Source: Dromaius novaehollandiae (lineage: Eukaryota > Chordata > Aves > Casuariiformes > Dromaiidae). Taken from it: a stretch of DNA of 64,000 nt. The stretch spans positions 72,735,601 to 72,799,600 of the forward strand of contig NC_088102.1 of the NCBI RefSeq assembly GCF_036370855.1, read 5' to 3'. A program made the translations under genes and the position numbers. The notes under the pieces are model-generated. The model was given only the letters and a program-made list of their open reading frames with translations. It did not search any database and had not been told where the DNA came from. Positions 1-12,960 of the stretch are shown in pieces (within the stretch, counting starts at the first letter, position 1; each line of letters begins with the position of its first letter).

Positions 1-367
1 TTCCACTGGGCACCTCACTTTGGCCCTGCGCCAGGCCATGGCGGGCAGCCTTGGGGCCCAGTGGGGTCAGGAAACAGGGGGTCCTCCAGGCAGTTAGCTC
101 TGAGCCCCTGGTCCTATCTCCCAGCAAAACCCTCCACAGCCGGGCTGGATGCTGGGCTGCCAAGGAGGCACAGGAAGGTTGGTCAGGCCAACACCTGGCC
201 CTGGTGCCCCGTGGATGCCCCACAGACCCTTGGCATCCATCCCCATAACCCCATGTGGACCTGCTGGGGAGCCCCTGGATGGGGCAATTCTCTCCTGGGG
301 CTGTGCTTGCCCCTGGCAACCCAGGCACCTTGGTGTGGAGGCTGCCCCGAGCCACAGCCACCCTCAC
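1..367 (-). other. SPTB: SPTB intron (partial, left edge)
   Basis: This is the sequence downstream of the donor that ends the last visible SPTB exon (CTGAG|gtgagg at 368/367). I looked for the next spectrin exon (expected to begin like EIREKLQQ) and do not see it, so the intron runs off the window. Confidence 0.8.
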
Positions 368-3300
368 CTCAGGCGCCTCATGGTGCTTGTGTTGCAGCAG
401 CTTCTTGCCCAAGTCGATGCAGGTGGTGAAGCTCTTATCTCGTGTGTCGATCTCTGCCTTGATGCCCTGGTGGTACTTCATGAGCAGCTCCACAGATGAG
501 ACGTCCCTGGGGAAGGAGAGGTGCCCATGTCAGCGCCAGACACTGTCATGCAGGGCCCCAGGGCTGGGCGCCTGCTGAGAGCAGCATTACCTGGGCTTCT
601 CCTGCGTCTCAATCTGCTGGACGATGCTCTCAATCCAGGAAAGGAGGTCCCGCACCATGCTGAAGAAGCGAAATTTCTCGGCCGTGTCCAGGAGCTGGGC
701 ACGCCGCCCACTGCATGCTTCCAGCAGCGCCCGCAGGGCCCTTACCACCTCCTGCTCCTGCTGGTGGATACTGTCGGCCTTCTCCCCAGCATATGCTGTC
801 TGCAGGCGTGCCGCCACCTCTCGAAACTGCTGCACCTGCCCCACAGAAATGGAGAGTGTCAGGGGGCTGCCTGGTGTTTGAGGAGCCCTCCAGAGCATCC
901 TGTCCTCCCCACGTCCTGCTTGCCTGGCTGCCCCGGGGGTCCCCATCACCATCCTGGCCACAGAGCCTGGCTCAGCCTTACCTGTGCCTCCAGCAGCTGG
1001 ATGTCCCGCTCAAAGGCAGTGTGCATGCGATGGAAAGCCTCGGCCGTGCTGGTGTCACAGCCCAGGTCCTGGGGCAGCTCCTTCTGCTTGTCTGCGATGA
1101 GGGCAAGGATCTCAGCAGCATCGTAGAAGTACTTGTGCAGGTCGTGGGAGGCGGTGAGGAGCTGCCTGCGTGTGTCAATGAGCTCCAGGAGGTCAGCCCA
1201 GCTCTCGTTCAGCCCATCCTTCCACTCGGCCATGGTGGCGGCCTCCGTGTGCCCCGCATCGATGAGGTCCTCAATGGTCAAGTTCACCCGGTCCACGCGC
1301 TCCTGCCCCACGCTGCCCGTCTCCCATGCAAACTCACGAAACTTCTCCCGCAGCAGCTGGGGGGAGAGAGGGTCCCGCCTGTCACCCGAGGGTGCATGCT
1401 GGCCCCTAGCATGATGCCATGCCCTGCATCTCCTGCCCCGGCCCCTGCTATGTGCCAGCCCCGGGAGCCCTTGGCAGACTCACTGTGGCATGGTCAAAGT
1501 CCTGCCCCATCTCCTGGGAGGAGGCCACCACATCACGCTCGGCGATCCACTGCTCCAGGTCCTCCACCTCGCGCTTCAACTGGAAGAGGTGGCACATGTT
1601 CTCCAGCCTCCGCCGGCGCTCCTCGGCCGCCTCCTTCAGCCCCGCATAGTGCTTGTCCATCTGGCCCTGCAGCCGGATGATCTGCTCCCTGCATGGTCCC
1701 AGGCACACAGACACCCCAGTTCTTACCCGGCATGGCCCCGGGCTGCCCGCAGTGCCCGCTCCTTGCCAGGGGAGCCACCTGGTGCCCAATGGGCCCCCAC
1801 CCCACCATAAGAAAAGTGCACCAAATGGATTTGTTCCTCCAAAAACACAAAGCTGTCGATGATGCTGGGGACTGGCCCGTGGGCTAGGAAACCTGGCAGT
1901 TAATGAAACATTTCCCAGCAGAGACACCATCTCCGACAGTTAGTCCCCAGCTGGGTTCAACAACACACCTATGAATCACTTACTAGGCATTTAATGCACC
2001 AAGTGGGTTTTGGGGGAAGAAAACCCACTGAAGCTAGGTTTTGGGCTGCCAGCAATGAGCGACTTGCATCTCTGCCTACACCCCCATGCCAGCATCTCAG
2101 AGTCTGGGGTGACCAGCAGAGCTGTGGTCTAGCGGTGTCACCAGCCTGACCAAGGCACCATGGCACCAAACAGCACCAGAGCTTCAGCAGCACCTAAACC
2201 TCACCTAACCGTGAGCCTGGCAAGGAGCTGACGGCACCATGTGGACAGCACTGAGCCGAGGGTACACGGATAGCACCTACCCCTCAGGATGGCCAGCGGA
2301 GAGCAGCTGCTGAGCTCTTCCTGCCAACTCCTTGATGTTTTGGCCGTAGTCCTCAGTGGATCGCTGCTGCCGGACATGTCTTTTCAGCATCACCAAGCCA
2401 CTCTCTTCGTCCTGCGGCAGGGCAGACACGACTGCCTGTCAGCATGTGGCATGCCTGCGGGACAGGGACTGGGATCCAGCCCCAGTGCCTGCCCTGCAGG
2501 CACATCCTGCCTCCATCCCAAGCAATCACAAGCTCAGTCCCTGCCGGTGGCATGGCATGGTATGGCATGGCATGGCATGGCATGGCATGCCATGGCACAG
2601 AGGACCCCCCAGAGGCCCTCAGGCATGAAACGGGCCGTAGTGCTGCCTCTTACCTTAGGCTTCTCATCTGCTACCATGTAAAGCTCCTGCTCACTGATCC
2701 AGGCCTCAGCTTCGCCAGCATCCAGGTAGTACTGCTGGGCCTCGTTGGCCTCGTGCAGGCGCCGGAGGCGGTCACTGGTTTCTGTTTGCAGGGTGTCCCA
2801 CAGCCCCCGCAGCTCCCGCACCTGTGCTTCCAGCTCCGGGCACTGCCCATTGGCCTCTGCCACCACAGCGTCACCCCGGCTCAGCACCTCGGCCACACGT
2901 GGGGCATGGCCTGCCAGCTCCTTCTGCAGGGTCTGCCGAGAGGGTGTCATGGGCAGGGGGCTGCACCCATGCACACCCCGGGTGTCCCTGAGCACTCGCA
3001 CCAGCACAGTGCCCACCCGGCACAGCACCCTCCCCGGCACCTGGGGCTCTCCACATCCCCCAATGCCCACACAGGAAAGTGCCCCTGCTTAGGGGACCAG
3101 CCTGGGCGACAGCTCAGGTGCCCATGAGCCAGCAGGGCAGCGAGTGGTCTGGGCTGGGGCAGCTCAAGACATGGGGACAGTGTGGCGCTGCCCAGCGCAG
3201 CCTACAGCCAGACAGCCCCCAACCTCCTCAACAAAGGCAAAGGGGCCAGGTCAGAGGCCCAGGTACGGCTACCGAGCCCAGTCCCAGTGTCCTGCAGCAG

Positions 3301-6300
3301 GTGATGCCTGCCCTGCGCAGACTCACCTGGTTCCTCTTCATGAGGCGCTGCACAGTTTGGAGGTCGGTGCCGTGGTCCGTGGATCTTGCCCGGGGCAGCC
3401 TCTCCTGCACCCAGAGCTGTGGGCAAGAGCACCCCACTGAGGGCTCATTGGCACAGGCACGAGGCACCGCTGCAGTCCCCTCCCCATGACGCTGGCCAAA
3501 ACACCCTCAGGGCTCCTCATGCTGTGTCCTGCAGGCACAGGGTCTCTGCCGGGCTCCCTTGGGGCTTGATGCTGAGTGCAGCCTGGCCTGGCAGACCCGG
3601 GGTGTGCTGGGAGCTAGTGTGGCTGGGATGCTGGGCAGGGATGCTGGCCAGAGGGGCATGGGGGTGCATAAAGAAAGGGCCCCTGCACGTGAAGGAGCTC
3701 ACCGTCTCATCCTCCAGATCCCGTCTGAGCTGGTACATTGCTTTGAATGACTTCAGCTTCTTCCTCTTCCTCTCCAGGAGCTCCAGCAGGTCAAGGAATC
3801 GCTGCTGGAGTTTCTTCTCCTGGCTGTCTGCCTCCTGTGTGGCCCCTCCAAGCGGGGCACCCTGCGACACCAGCTCCTCCATCTCCTTCTTTCGTGCTCT
3901 GACTTGCTCCTCCAGTCTCTGGAAGGGAAGAGTGGTGTGGGCCAAACCCTGCCCAGAAAGGGGACTTACCCCACCCTGGTTCCCAGAATTGGGATGAGCG
4001 GGTAGAGCGGGGACACGGGTGCCAGGGGAGCAGAGGCACACCAAGCTGCCCGCAATCCCTAGCAGGCCTGCCCAAATGATGTCCAGCCCCTTCCACACCA
4101 GCATACCCCAGCAGGACCAACTTGGACTCAGCCCCAGCCTTCTTTGTGGATGCTCCTAGTGATTCAAACCTGCAATCCCAAACTGGACTTGTGGCAGTCA
4201 GGTGACCAGGCTGGGTAGTTTGTACCTATACCAAAAGGGAACACCCAAGGCAATACCCTTTTTTGAAGGATCAGGAAGAATAGCCCATTTGGCCTGCACG
4301 AGAGCCTTTGATTCAAGGCACCAGCAAGTATGACAGCAATTCGCCGTATTATGGTATTATGGTAGCACTGAATGAGGCTCCCTGTCTGCCTTGGGGATGT
4401 GGCAGAAGAGCAGCCCTCCAAGTCCCAGGCTGCATCTGCAGTTTCACTCCTTTTCCCATGGTTTTGCCAGGAGAGCTTTCCCACAGAGTGACCACAAAGG
4501 GCCTGGGTCCTTCAACACCAGTGTGACACCACCCTGGGACCAGAGTGCTAACACAGAGAGATGCTGATATTCCAAGCCCACCCGGCTTGCAGGATGCTTG
4601 GTGCCCCAGAGTCAGGCAGTTCTTGGCTCGCCACAAGGGGTTACGGAAGCTAGCAAGCAAGCGGATGGAGGTCCGAGTCCCTTCAACCTTGGGGTGCCAT
4701 CCCACTCACTGTCAGACTCTTCAGCAGCAGATTGGTGCTGGTGAGGTCCTTGGCCTGCTCGGCAGCATGCAACTCTTCCTCCATCTTGCCAAGCCAACGG
4801 TCCAGGTCGCTGTAGCTCTGGGCATACAGCTCTGAGCGATTGACCTCAAAGAGCTGCTGGGCTTTCTCCTCAGTGGCAGCTCGCAGTTGGTCCCACAGCA
4901 CATGCAGCTCGCTCAGGCGCTGCGACACCAGCGCCCCGTACTGCAGCTTCCGGCCTGCCAGCTCCTTCCCTTCCTGCCGGCACACACAGAAGTTGGTGTC
5001 CACTGAGGACCAGGGCCCCTGGCATCAGCCATGCCAAACCCAGGGACATCTCCACTCCAGGATGGGGCTTCCCCACCCAGCACTTGGAGGAACGCTGCCA
5101 CCTCATCCTGGAGCATCACTGGTGGCTGTTCCCTGCCTTGGTGAAGGCAGCAGAGCTCCCAGCCCTGCTGAATCCAGATGCCACCATCCCTGGGGCTTAC
5201 CATGTCAACCTTCTCCAGCCAGCCCTGGTTGGCAGCCAGCTCTGCCATGAACTCCTGGTGCTTCAGCCACTTGCTGTGGAGGCTCCGGGCCATGCCACAG
5301 GACTTGTCCTGTGCTGTCAGCATCTTTTCGTTGATCCACAGGGTGAGCTGGGAGCAGGACAGCATGGGCGTCACGGCTTGGGCGCCCACCCGGTGCCATG
5401 CAGGGGCACCATGGAGCCCACAGGTCCTGGTGCTCAGGGCCCCATGGGGCTCCCTGACCGAGGCCCGGCACTGACAGAGCAGCACCAGCCCAGGGGATGC
5501 AGACGGGACATGGTCCTTCAGGCCCCAAGGCTCCACTGTGCCCACCCATGCCTGCCGCTCCCCTACCTCCTGCCAGTTTTGAAGGAAGGTCTGCAACTCG
5601 TGGTTGTCCTGCAGCAAACCCGCCACCTCCTGCGCCTTGGTTACGTTCACCCTGTGCCTGGCGGGGACAGAGAAGGGCAGCATCTGCCCATGCTGCCCTG
5701 GGACAGTCCTTGCTGCCCTCTCGCCCCTCACCGTGGGGCCAGACTCACCTTTCCTGCAGGCTCTGACACTTCTCTGTGATCTTCTCGGAGAAGATGTTGC
5801 CATCAGCCACCAGCTTGGTGCCGCTTGCCACCATGCTGGGGATCTTCTCTTCACTGCTCTCCATGCTGGCGCGGAAGTCCTCAAACCTCCGCAGGGCAGC
5901 AGCTGAGCCCTCCAGTGTGTTGGGCAGCTCAAGGTGAGCCAGCGTGTACTCCTGCAATGTGGAATGGCTCAGGGTTGTGGCACACTGTGTGCCAACACTG
6001 CCTTGCAGCCCCCGAAGCAATCACAGCCACCCTTTTCAGGGTGCCACTGGCACTCGCCCTCGCCTGCTGCAGAGCCCACTGGAGACGTGTGCTGTGCCCC
6101 AGTGTGGCCCCCCAGTATGGGATCAATAGCGTGGCTTCCTTGGCTGACTGGATCCAGGTCTCTTCCAGGATTTGGGACCCCTGCCCAGGAGCTAGCCATG
6201 CCTGGCATGGTGATGTCTCCAGCCACCCCTTCCCTTTTGTGTGTGAAAGCATCCCAAGGGCTGCACTTGAGATGCCTCCACCCGTGACAGCAGACAGACA

Positions 6301-9300
6301 TGGGCTGTGCCAGTGATAGCCACGTCTGGCCGGCATAGACATCCTGTGAGCACCAAAGCCCCTGCACCTACCTGGTTGCTGAGGAGGACCTCAGCCTGCT
6401 TAGCATCGCGGAGAAACTCCTGGAAGCCGAGGCACTGAGTGAGGAAGTGGTGCCGGGTGTCCCACATCTTGCGCAGGGCGCCCCAGCCTGTGTCCATGCC
6501 CTCCAGGCGCTGCCGGAGCTGCTCATACTCGGGGTCCGCCTGGCCCTGTGTCACCCGCTTGCCCATCTCCTTCACGTTGTGGTAGGCAGCCTCATGCTGC
6601 TCGATGTCCTGCTGTGTGGCCATGTGCTGCTGGAGGAGCTGCTCGGCTTCGGCCAGTGATGCTGGCACCTCATCTGAGGCAACAGCTTTCTGTGCCCCGA
6701 AGAGCCAGGCCTGGAAGTCGTCAAGATCTTGCAGGAAGCGCTGCAGCTTGCCAGCTTCACCCAGCGAGGTCGCCTGGCTTTGCAGGGCGCCCTGCAGCTC
6801 ATCCCAAGCGGCTGTCACGGCCCCCAGGCGCTCCTGGACATCTGCTGCCAGGTCTGGGTGATCCTCGGCCAGGCGCTTGGCTTGGGGCCGCAGGGCACCC
6901 AGGCGGCTCTCGACGGTGGCCAGCTCACGCTCAATGCCGTACAGCTTGCGCTGGATGGCCAGCATGCTGGCCAGGTCCCGACCCATGTCCTGTGTGGACT
7001 CCACCATGAGGGTCTTGCTCAGGATCCACTTGCGGGTCTCCTCGCAGTCCACACAGTAGTTGAGCAGGCTCAACGCTGAGTCCACTGCTTTCCGTCGCTG
7101 TGCCACCAGCTCCCGAAACCTGCCCCATCTGCATGGCAGAGGGAGTCAGGGCCACTCTGCCCGGATGCTACTGTGGCATGGCCAGCTGCTGGGCCAGGGG
7201 GTGGCCACACAAGGACACACATACGCGGCAGCATGGGCACCCATGGGTGTAGGAGCTAAGGAACAATGCCCCAACCATTCAAACCCATTTGCCAACATCC
7301 CCCAAACTCCTGGCACAGTGCTCAAAGCGCCCAAATGCAGTGGGAGCTGCTCAAATGATTCAATCCCCTCTGTCCTTGCAGGGCACGCACCTGGTGTTGA
7401 GCTGCTCCTGACGCTGCCGGACGTGGGGGCTGCGCGGGTGCCCGCTCTCGATCAGGCTGTTGGCTGCCCGGTTGATGCCATCAATTTGGGAGGCCAGGCT
7501 GCTCATCTCCTGCTCCAGGCTGTCAAACCTGCCAAGCACAAGGACTGAGAACAGGCCCCACCTCAAGACACAAGTCCTGGCCCTGGAAGTGGCAGGTGCT
7601 CATCCTCCCCCCACAGAGCCTGTACCTGTGCTGGACCACATCCAGGTCTTCCAGTGTGTTGGGGATCTCCATCTGCTCCAGCCACGTCTCCTTTGCACTC
7701 ATCCAGAGCCAGCAAGCATCAGTCTCGCTGAAGATGGTGTAAAGGTCCAGACTGTCCCGCAGCTTTCGGCGCCGCAGCTCGGCCAGGCTCGCCACCTCGC
7801 TGTAGAGCGCCCGCAGGGCTGTCAGCCGGCTCTGGGCTTCAGGGTCGGCACACAGCTCAGTGGGGAAGTCCTCAACTTGCTGGCCCAGGCTGCTGAGAAG
7901 CTGCTCAGCGCTGGCCATCTCCTCCAGCAGCTCCTGGTGCTTCTTCACCAGTGCCTGGGTGGAGGATTCATCGTGGCCGAGCTCCTCGCTGCCTGCCAGG
8001 CGCTGGGCATCCTGCAGCCAAGTCTTCAGCTCATCCGCATCCACCTGGAACTGGAAGAAGCTCTCGGCGTCCCGCAGGCTCCTCTGGCGGAAAGCAGCCA
8101 GCTCCTGCAGCTGGGCCCAGAGTGCCTGCACCTCCGCCATGCGGCCCCGCAGCCGGGCTGCCTCAGTGTGCCCTGCAGCCGCCAAGCGCTCGCCCGCTGC
8201 CAGTGTCTGCTCCAGCTGGCTGCCCCGGCCCCGCAGCTCGGCCTCAAAGGCTGCGTGCTTGCGCTGCAGGAGGAGGACACCAGTGAGGTCCTTGCCATAG
8301 TCCAGGGAGGAGTAGATCTGCTCCTTCTCCTTGATCCAGCCCTCTGCCTCATCCAGCTCCCAAAAGCATTTCCACAGGCACTTGGACTGCTCCAGGCTAG
8401 CCTTCCTCTGGGCTGCCAGTCCCTGCAGCTCCTGCTGGCACATCTCCAGGTGGTGCACACGGTCCCGGATGACTTTGGGGTCGCAGGGCCGGTACCCTGG
8501 CAGGGCAGAGCGTGGGCACATATAAGCATGGCATCCCATCTCCTGCACTACCCAGCTGCCCTGGAGGTAACAGCACACCTACCATCAGTGTCAGTGAAAC
8601 GGAGGGCAGCGTCGCTCACAGCCCGCACCTTCTCCTCCTGCATGGCCATGTCACCCTCCAGCAGCCGGTGCTTCTGCAGCAGGTCTTCTACCTCCAGCAG
8701 GTGCTTCCCAAATTCAGGTGATGCCAGCTGTGCCTGTGGGAGAACACGAGCCATCACAGCTCTGCCAGGGTGGTGGGGACATCCCAATGGCAAGCCATAG
8801 GGACCCTCTGGAGGAGTGCCAGGTAACTCTGTAGGCATTGAGCCCGGGTGTACGGCTGGCAGCAGTGCCCTAATGCTGCTTCTCCAGCTGCCTCCATGCC
8901 CCCAGACTGCACCGATGCCACTGTTGCAGCCCAAAGTCTTGAGCCTTTCCAGCCCAAGTGCCCCACACCGGAGTAATGTGGGCTCCCAGATGCTGGGGAC
9001 TGTTTGCTCCGAGAGCTAAATCTCCCTCCACACACTGCTGCTTCCCAGGACACAAAGATCCTATAATCTCCCCTTCTGCCTCCTTGGCAGGGTCTCATCA
9101 ATGCCCTGGCCAGTGGCACTAAGGCACACAATCTGCAGTGGCATTAACCCAGGGAAGTGGGTGCTGCTGAATGCTGGGCATCAACACAGAAGGACCCCGA
9201 GAAACCCAATGTTTGATGTGCTGGTGCAGCCTGCAAGGCTGGCAGCCCCCCACAGCACAACGCACCGCTCACCTTGATCTCATCCATCCAGTCGATGCTG

Positions 9301-12300
9301 TGCAGCATCTCCTGGAAGAGGTACTGCAGGGTGAGGTTCATCTCGAGGCGCTGGCGCCGGGCGTGCAGCAGCTCCAGGAGGTATTGCCAGAGCCGCAGGA
9401 TGTTGTCCTTGCGGCCGTTGATGCGCTTGATGTCGTGGTAGTTCTCCGCCTCCAGCTCCTTCGCCACCGCCTCAATGGCTTGCACACGCTCCTTGTAGGC
9501 AGCCGTGTCTGTCTCGATGGCCTCGTGCTTCTTCTTAGCTGCTTCCACTGCTGGCAGGTCTTGGCCAAAATTATCCTGCCCAGAGAAAAGTCTTTGGTGA
9601 CGCCCGCTCTGGGTGCGCACCAGAGGGGTGCCCGAGCTTGGCCAGGGCCCCTGCCCACCCACCTGCATTCCCCTCACCTGTGCCACCAGGCGCTGGTTCT
9701 CACTCAGCCAGGCCTCCCGCATGGCCGCCTTGCGGTCGAAGCGCCGTGCCAGCTGCTCCAGCTTCTCCTGCCGGATGAGCTCGTTGCGCAGCGCCAGCTC
9801 CCGCTCATGCTCTGCTTTCTCCAGCTGCTCCCAGGCCTGGGCAAACACAGTGCAAACTGGGGCTGACACCCAGTCCCACAACCACCCTGCAAGGCTTCTC
9901 GGTGCTGTTTCACTCTGCTAGCAAACCCGAACGTGCCCAGGGATGCGAGCCCAGGGGAGGTGAACAAGACAGGCCACGTACCCTGTTGATGTCGGAGACC
10001 AGCCGGCCCTCATGTGGGGTGTAGACGCGCTGGTTGTTGGCCCGCATCCGCGACTGGATGGTGAAGAGTAGCACCTCCAGGTTGCCCTTCTCCTGAAACC
10101 TGCCCCAGAGAGAGCTCAGCCCTGGGGCACTCGTGGGTGTCATGCCCCCCAGCCAAGGGCACAGCGCTGGCCCCGCTCCCAGGGCTTGCTCCCCCTGGGG
10201 CATGGCAGTGCTGCCGGAGGGGCTCAGGGCGCTTACTTGGGGGGTTTCTCCACAGTGCGGTAGGTGCTGAAGGCTTGGAGCTGGTGCTGCACCCCGGCCA
10301 GGGAGTTGGCGAAGCTGCGGCTGTTGAGGGAGGCGATGGTCTGCTCGATCCAGGTGAGCAGGTCGGAAGCCAGCCCACTGTAGCCCTCAATCATCCGCTC
10401 TGTCTCTTTGGCGTGCTCAATCACCTGTGGTGGAGGCTGGCACTGAATGCCCTGTGGGCTCCCCCCGTGCCTGGGCATCGGCACAATGCCCTAGCAGCTC
10501 CCCCACAACGGTCTCAATGCCATCTCCTACCTTGCCCAGACGTCTGCCCTCCACTTCCAGCACCTTCATCTTGGAGAAGTAGTGATAGAAGGCCACCACA
10601 TAGGTGATGATGGACTTCTCGTCAGGGTTCTCTGTGAACACGTCTGCCCAGCACAAGGGATAGGGTTCAGCCTCATGCACCCACCCTGTCCCAGCCTGTG
10701 CAGCATCTGGAGACACATCAGCACCATCCTGGCCTGCTACCCCAGCCCTGGGCAGTGATAGGCCTGCGTGGCCTCATGAGGTCCCCCCTCACGCTGGCTC
10801 CCAACCAGGGAGCTCTGGGACTGCTTCATTCCCAAAATACCAGCCCCAGGGTGAACATTTCTCTGTGACAGTCTCTCAGGCAGCCAAAATCCAGCACCTC
10901 TTTCCCTCCATGGGGCACAGGCATGTACCAACGGGGAATGGTGGCAGCAGCAGGGGAGGCAGCAGCCAGCTTTACCCTGGGAGTGCCCCCACCAGCCCTG
11001 GCCCCTGTGCTGGCCCTGGCTCAGCCCCGCAGCCTTACCTTCAGGGTCGAGGAGTGGGGTGATGCCCAGGTGCCTCTCCGCCACACTGAACGCATGCTCC
11101 AGGTTGTGCCGGGCGTTGGATTTGGTCAGGTTGTGGAAGTCAACCAGCTCAGGCCTGGGGACAGAAAGTGCAGGACAGTGGTGATGCAGCCGGCAAGGGG
11201 ACTGTGCCCCTGCTGGACCCCCTGTTGTACCACCAAGCGCCTCCTACCACCACTTCCCCAGGTTGTCTTGGCATCTCCCAGCAATGGTGGTAGCACAGTG
11301 GCTGGGTACAAGGCAGTTCTGTAGGCTGGCTGCCCAGCTACACTTACCTGTGCTTGTGAATGAGGGCATTGAACGCCAGCCCGTCCTTCCAGCTTGAGGT
11401 GAAGTTGGTGACGTTCACGTGGGGGTACCTGCGGGAGGGACAAGCATCACCCCGCATGGCAGCTGGGCAGCGCTCGGATCTCCCAGACTCCATCTTCCCT
11501 GGGCACCCCCAAACCCCACTGGCAGGTCCAGTTGTGGCCAGGGTCCTGCCACCTACCCTGACGTCTTCATCTGGCACCAGAGCAGCAGCGCGTCCCTGGC
11601 GGAGCGTGTCTCCCGGCCTTCCTGCGTCTGCACGATGATGTCCTGGATCTGGAGGGGCAGAAGTACATCCCTGGGGTTGGGGGGGCTCCACGGGGGATGG
11701 CTCCCCTTGGGGAAGCACTGTGGCCCCTGTGGCAGTTCCGGCCAATGCACCATGTGCTGCCAACCTCATGGGGTGTGGGGACACCCCTGGGGCACACAAT
11801 GCACCCCAGCCTGGCCTGGCCCCTTGGCACAGCCCCACCTGGAAGCGCAAGATGATGGTCCAGATGAGGCCTAGGACGAGGCGGTGGTTGCCGTCCACGA
11901 TGTCATGGGAGCCCATGTTCTCCAGGTGCACCCGCTGCTCCTTCAGGAACTGCAGCGCCTTGTCCACATTCTCCAGGCAGTGGATCCGCATCCGGCCCTT
12001 GGTGGGTTTGGGCTGGGGGATGGCAGCACTCAGCGCTCACCCTGGCCCATCCCCACAACACCCTCCCCTCGCTAGCAAAGTATCACTTTCCCTGCCCACT
12101 GGCTGCCAGTGACACCCCACAGGAGCAGGGGCCACCCCTTTGGCACCACCATGTCCCAAAACCATCCTAACCCCACACTCGCATCAGTTCAACAGCCAGA
12201 GCAGGCCAGCCCCAGGCTCCTGGGAGCCCTGGAGCCAGGGTTGCATGGTACAGCATGGCACAGCATGGCTCTGGACCGAGGGTCCCCAGCTGGAAGGGAG

Positions 12301-12924
12301 TCATACCAGGAGCTCTCCCGAAAGCACCTCCAGCAGTTTAATGAGCACCCGTCCGTCTCGGAGGTCCATGTAGAGGTCAGAGATGCGGCACGTCACACGA
12401 GCCAAGTGGGAGTTCACCCACTTGGTGAAGGTTTTCTTCTGCACGGCCTCCCGCTCGTCTGCAACAAGAACAGGCAGGGTGGCATCTGGTGGTGGGGACA
12501 TACCTCAGTACCATGGGATCTAGGGCAGAAGGGACCCAGGAAGGTTGACAGACCCCAGCAGGACAGAAATGACCCATGGAGATGGAGGGGACCCAGGTGG
12601 ACAGAGGGATCTATGTGGATGGAGGGGATCCAGGAGGGTGAACAGGACCCAGAAAACCAGACGTAGGATCTGGTGTGGGGCGCTGCTGAGCTGCAGCTGT
12701 TGGGCTGAGCCCCCAGGCATGCTTCTGGAGGGCCGGGGAGCGAGGTGCCAGCCCCAGGGTCTGCAGAGCCCCAGACCTGCCAGGGCTTTGATGCGGGAGC
12801 GCTCGAAGAGCCGGGCCGAGCTGTTGTCGTTATCGAGCTCATCGTCGGAGGCGTCCCAGCGGACATTGATGCGGCTGTACTGCTGCTGGATCTCCAGGTG
12901 GTCATAGTCATTTTCTGAGGTCAT
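368..12924 (-). CDS. SPTB: Beta-spectrin, erythrocytic (5' 27 coding exons, partial at 3' end)
   Basis: Encodes the beta subunit of the spectrin membrane skeleton, which binds actin, protein 4.1 and ankyrin under the plasma membrane. Coding exons in transcript order: 12777-12924, 12307-12458, 11839-12012, 11557-11648, 11348-11428, 11039-11154, 10531-10643, 10237-10424, 9982-10099, 9678-9836, 9273-9575, 8583-8733, 7626-8496, 7391-7528, 6372-7128, 5749-5951, 5567-5657, 5201-5347, 4710-4973, 3703-3918, 3327-3416, 2654-2932, 2281-2411, 1484-1688, 982-1356, 591-835, 368-506. All introns are GT-AG and the frame holds for 1982 residues (human SPTB about 2137). Two calponin-homology actin-binding domains (about residues 50-280, e.g. 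[28 protein letters not shown]) precede about 16 spectrin repeats. [12 protein letters not shown] and [15 protein letters not shown] match SPTB better than SPTBN1. The tetramerisation repeat and C-terminus lie beyond base 1. The start follows [20 protein letters not shown], the family N-terminus. No frame damage seen. Confidence 0.97.
2549..2597. repeat. (GGCAT)n microsatellite in an SPTB intron
   Basis: About ten near-perfect copies of the pentamer GGCAT lie in the 242-bp intron between the exons at 2281-2411 and 2654-2932. One copy reads GGTAT and the run ends in a GCATGC palindrome. Confidence 0.9.
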
Positions 12925-12960
12925 GTTCCTGGTATCCCCTGGCCAGGTGTCCTTCAGCTA
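12925..12960 (-). other. SPTB: Putative SPTB 5' UTR segment of the first coding exon
   Basis: On the minus strand a CCGCTCCCAG|TAG acceptor at 12963-12961 would start this exon 36 nt before the ATG. This fits a spliced 5' UTR, with the upstream exon near 17.6 kb. The acceptor's pyrimidine tract is weak, so it is an inference. Confidence 0.45.

Noticed and set aside
1-60. A further SPTB exon at the left edge
   Set aside because: There is a donor-like gtgagg on the minus strand, but the translated sequence does not resemble the next spectrin segment.
7460-8800. 446-codon open frame on the plus strand
   Set aside because: It is antisense to SPTB exons 7391-7528, 7626-8496 and 8583-8733. The minus frame carries the conserved spectrin repeats.
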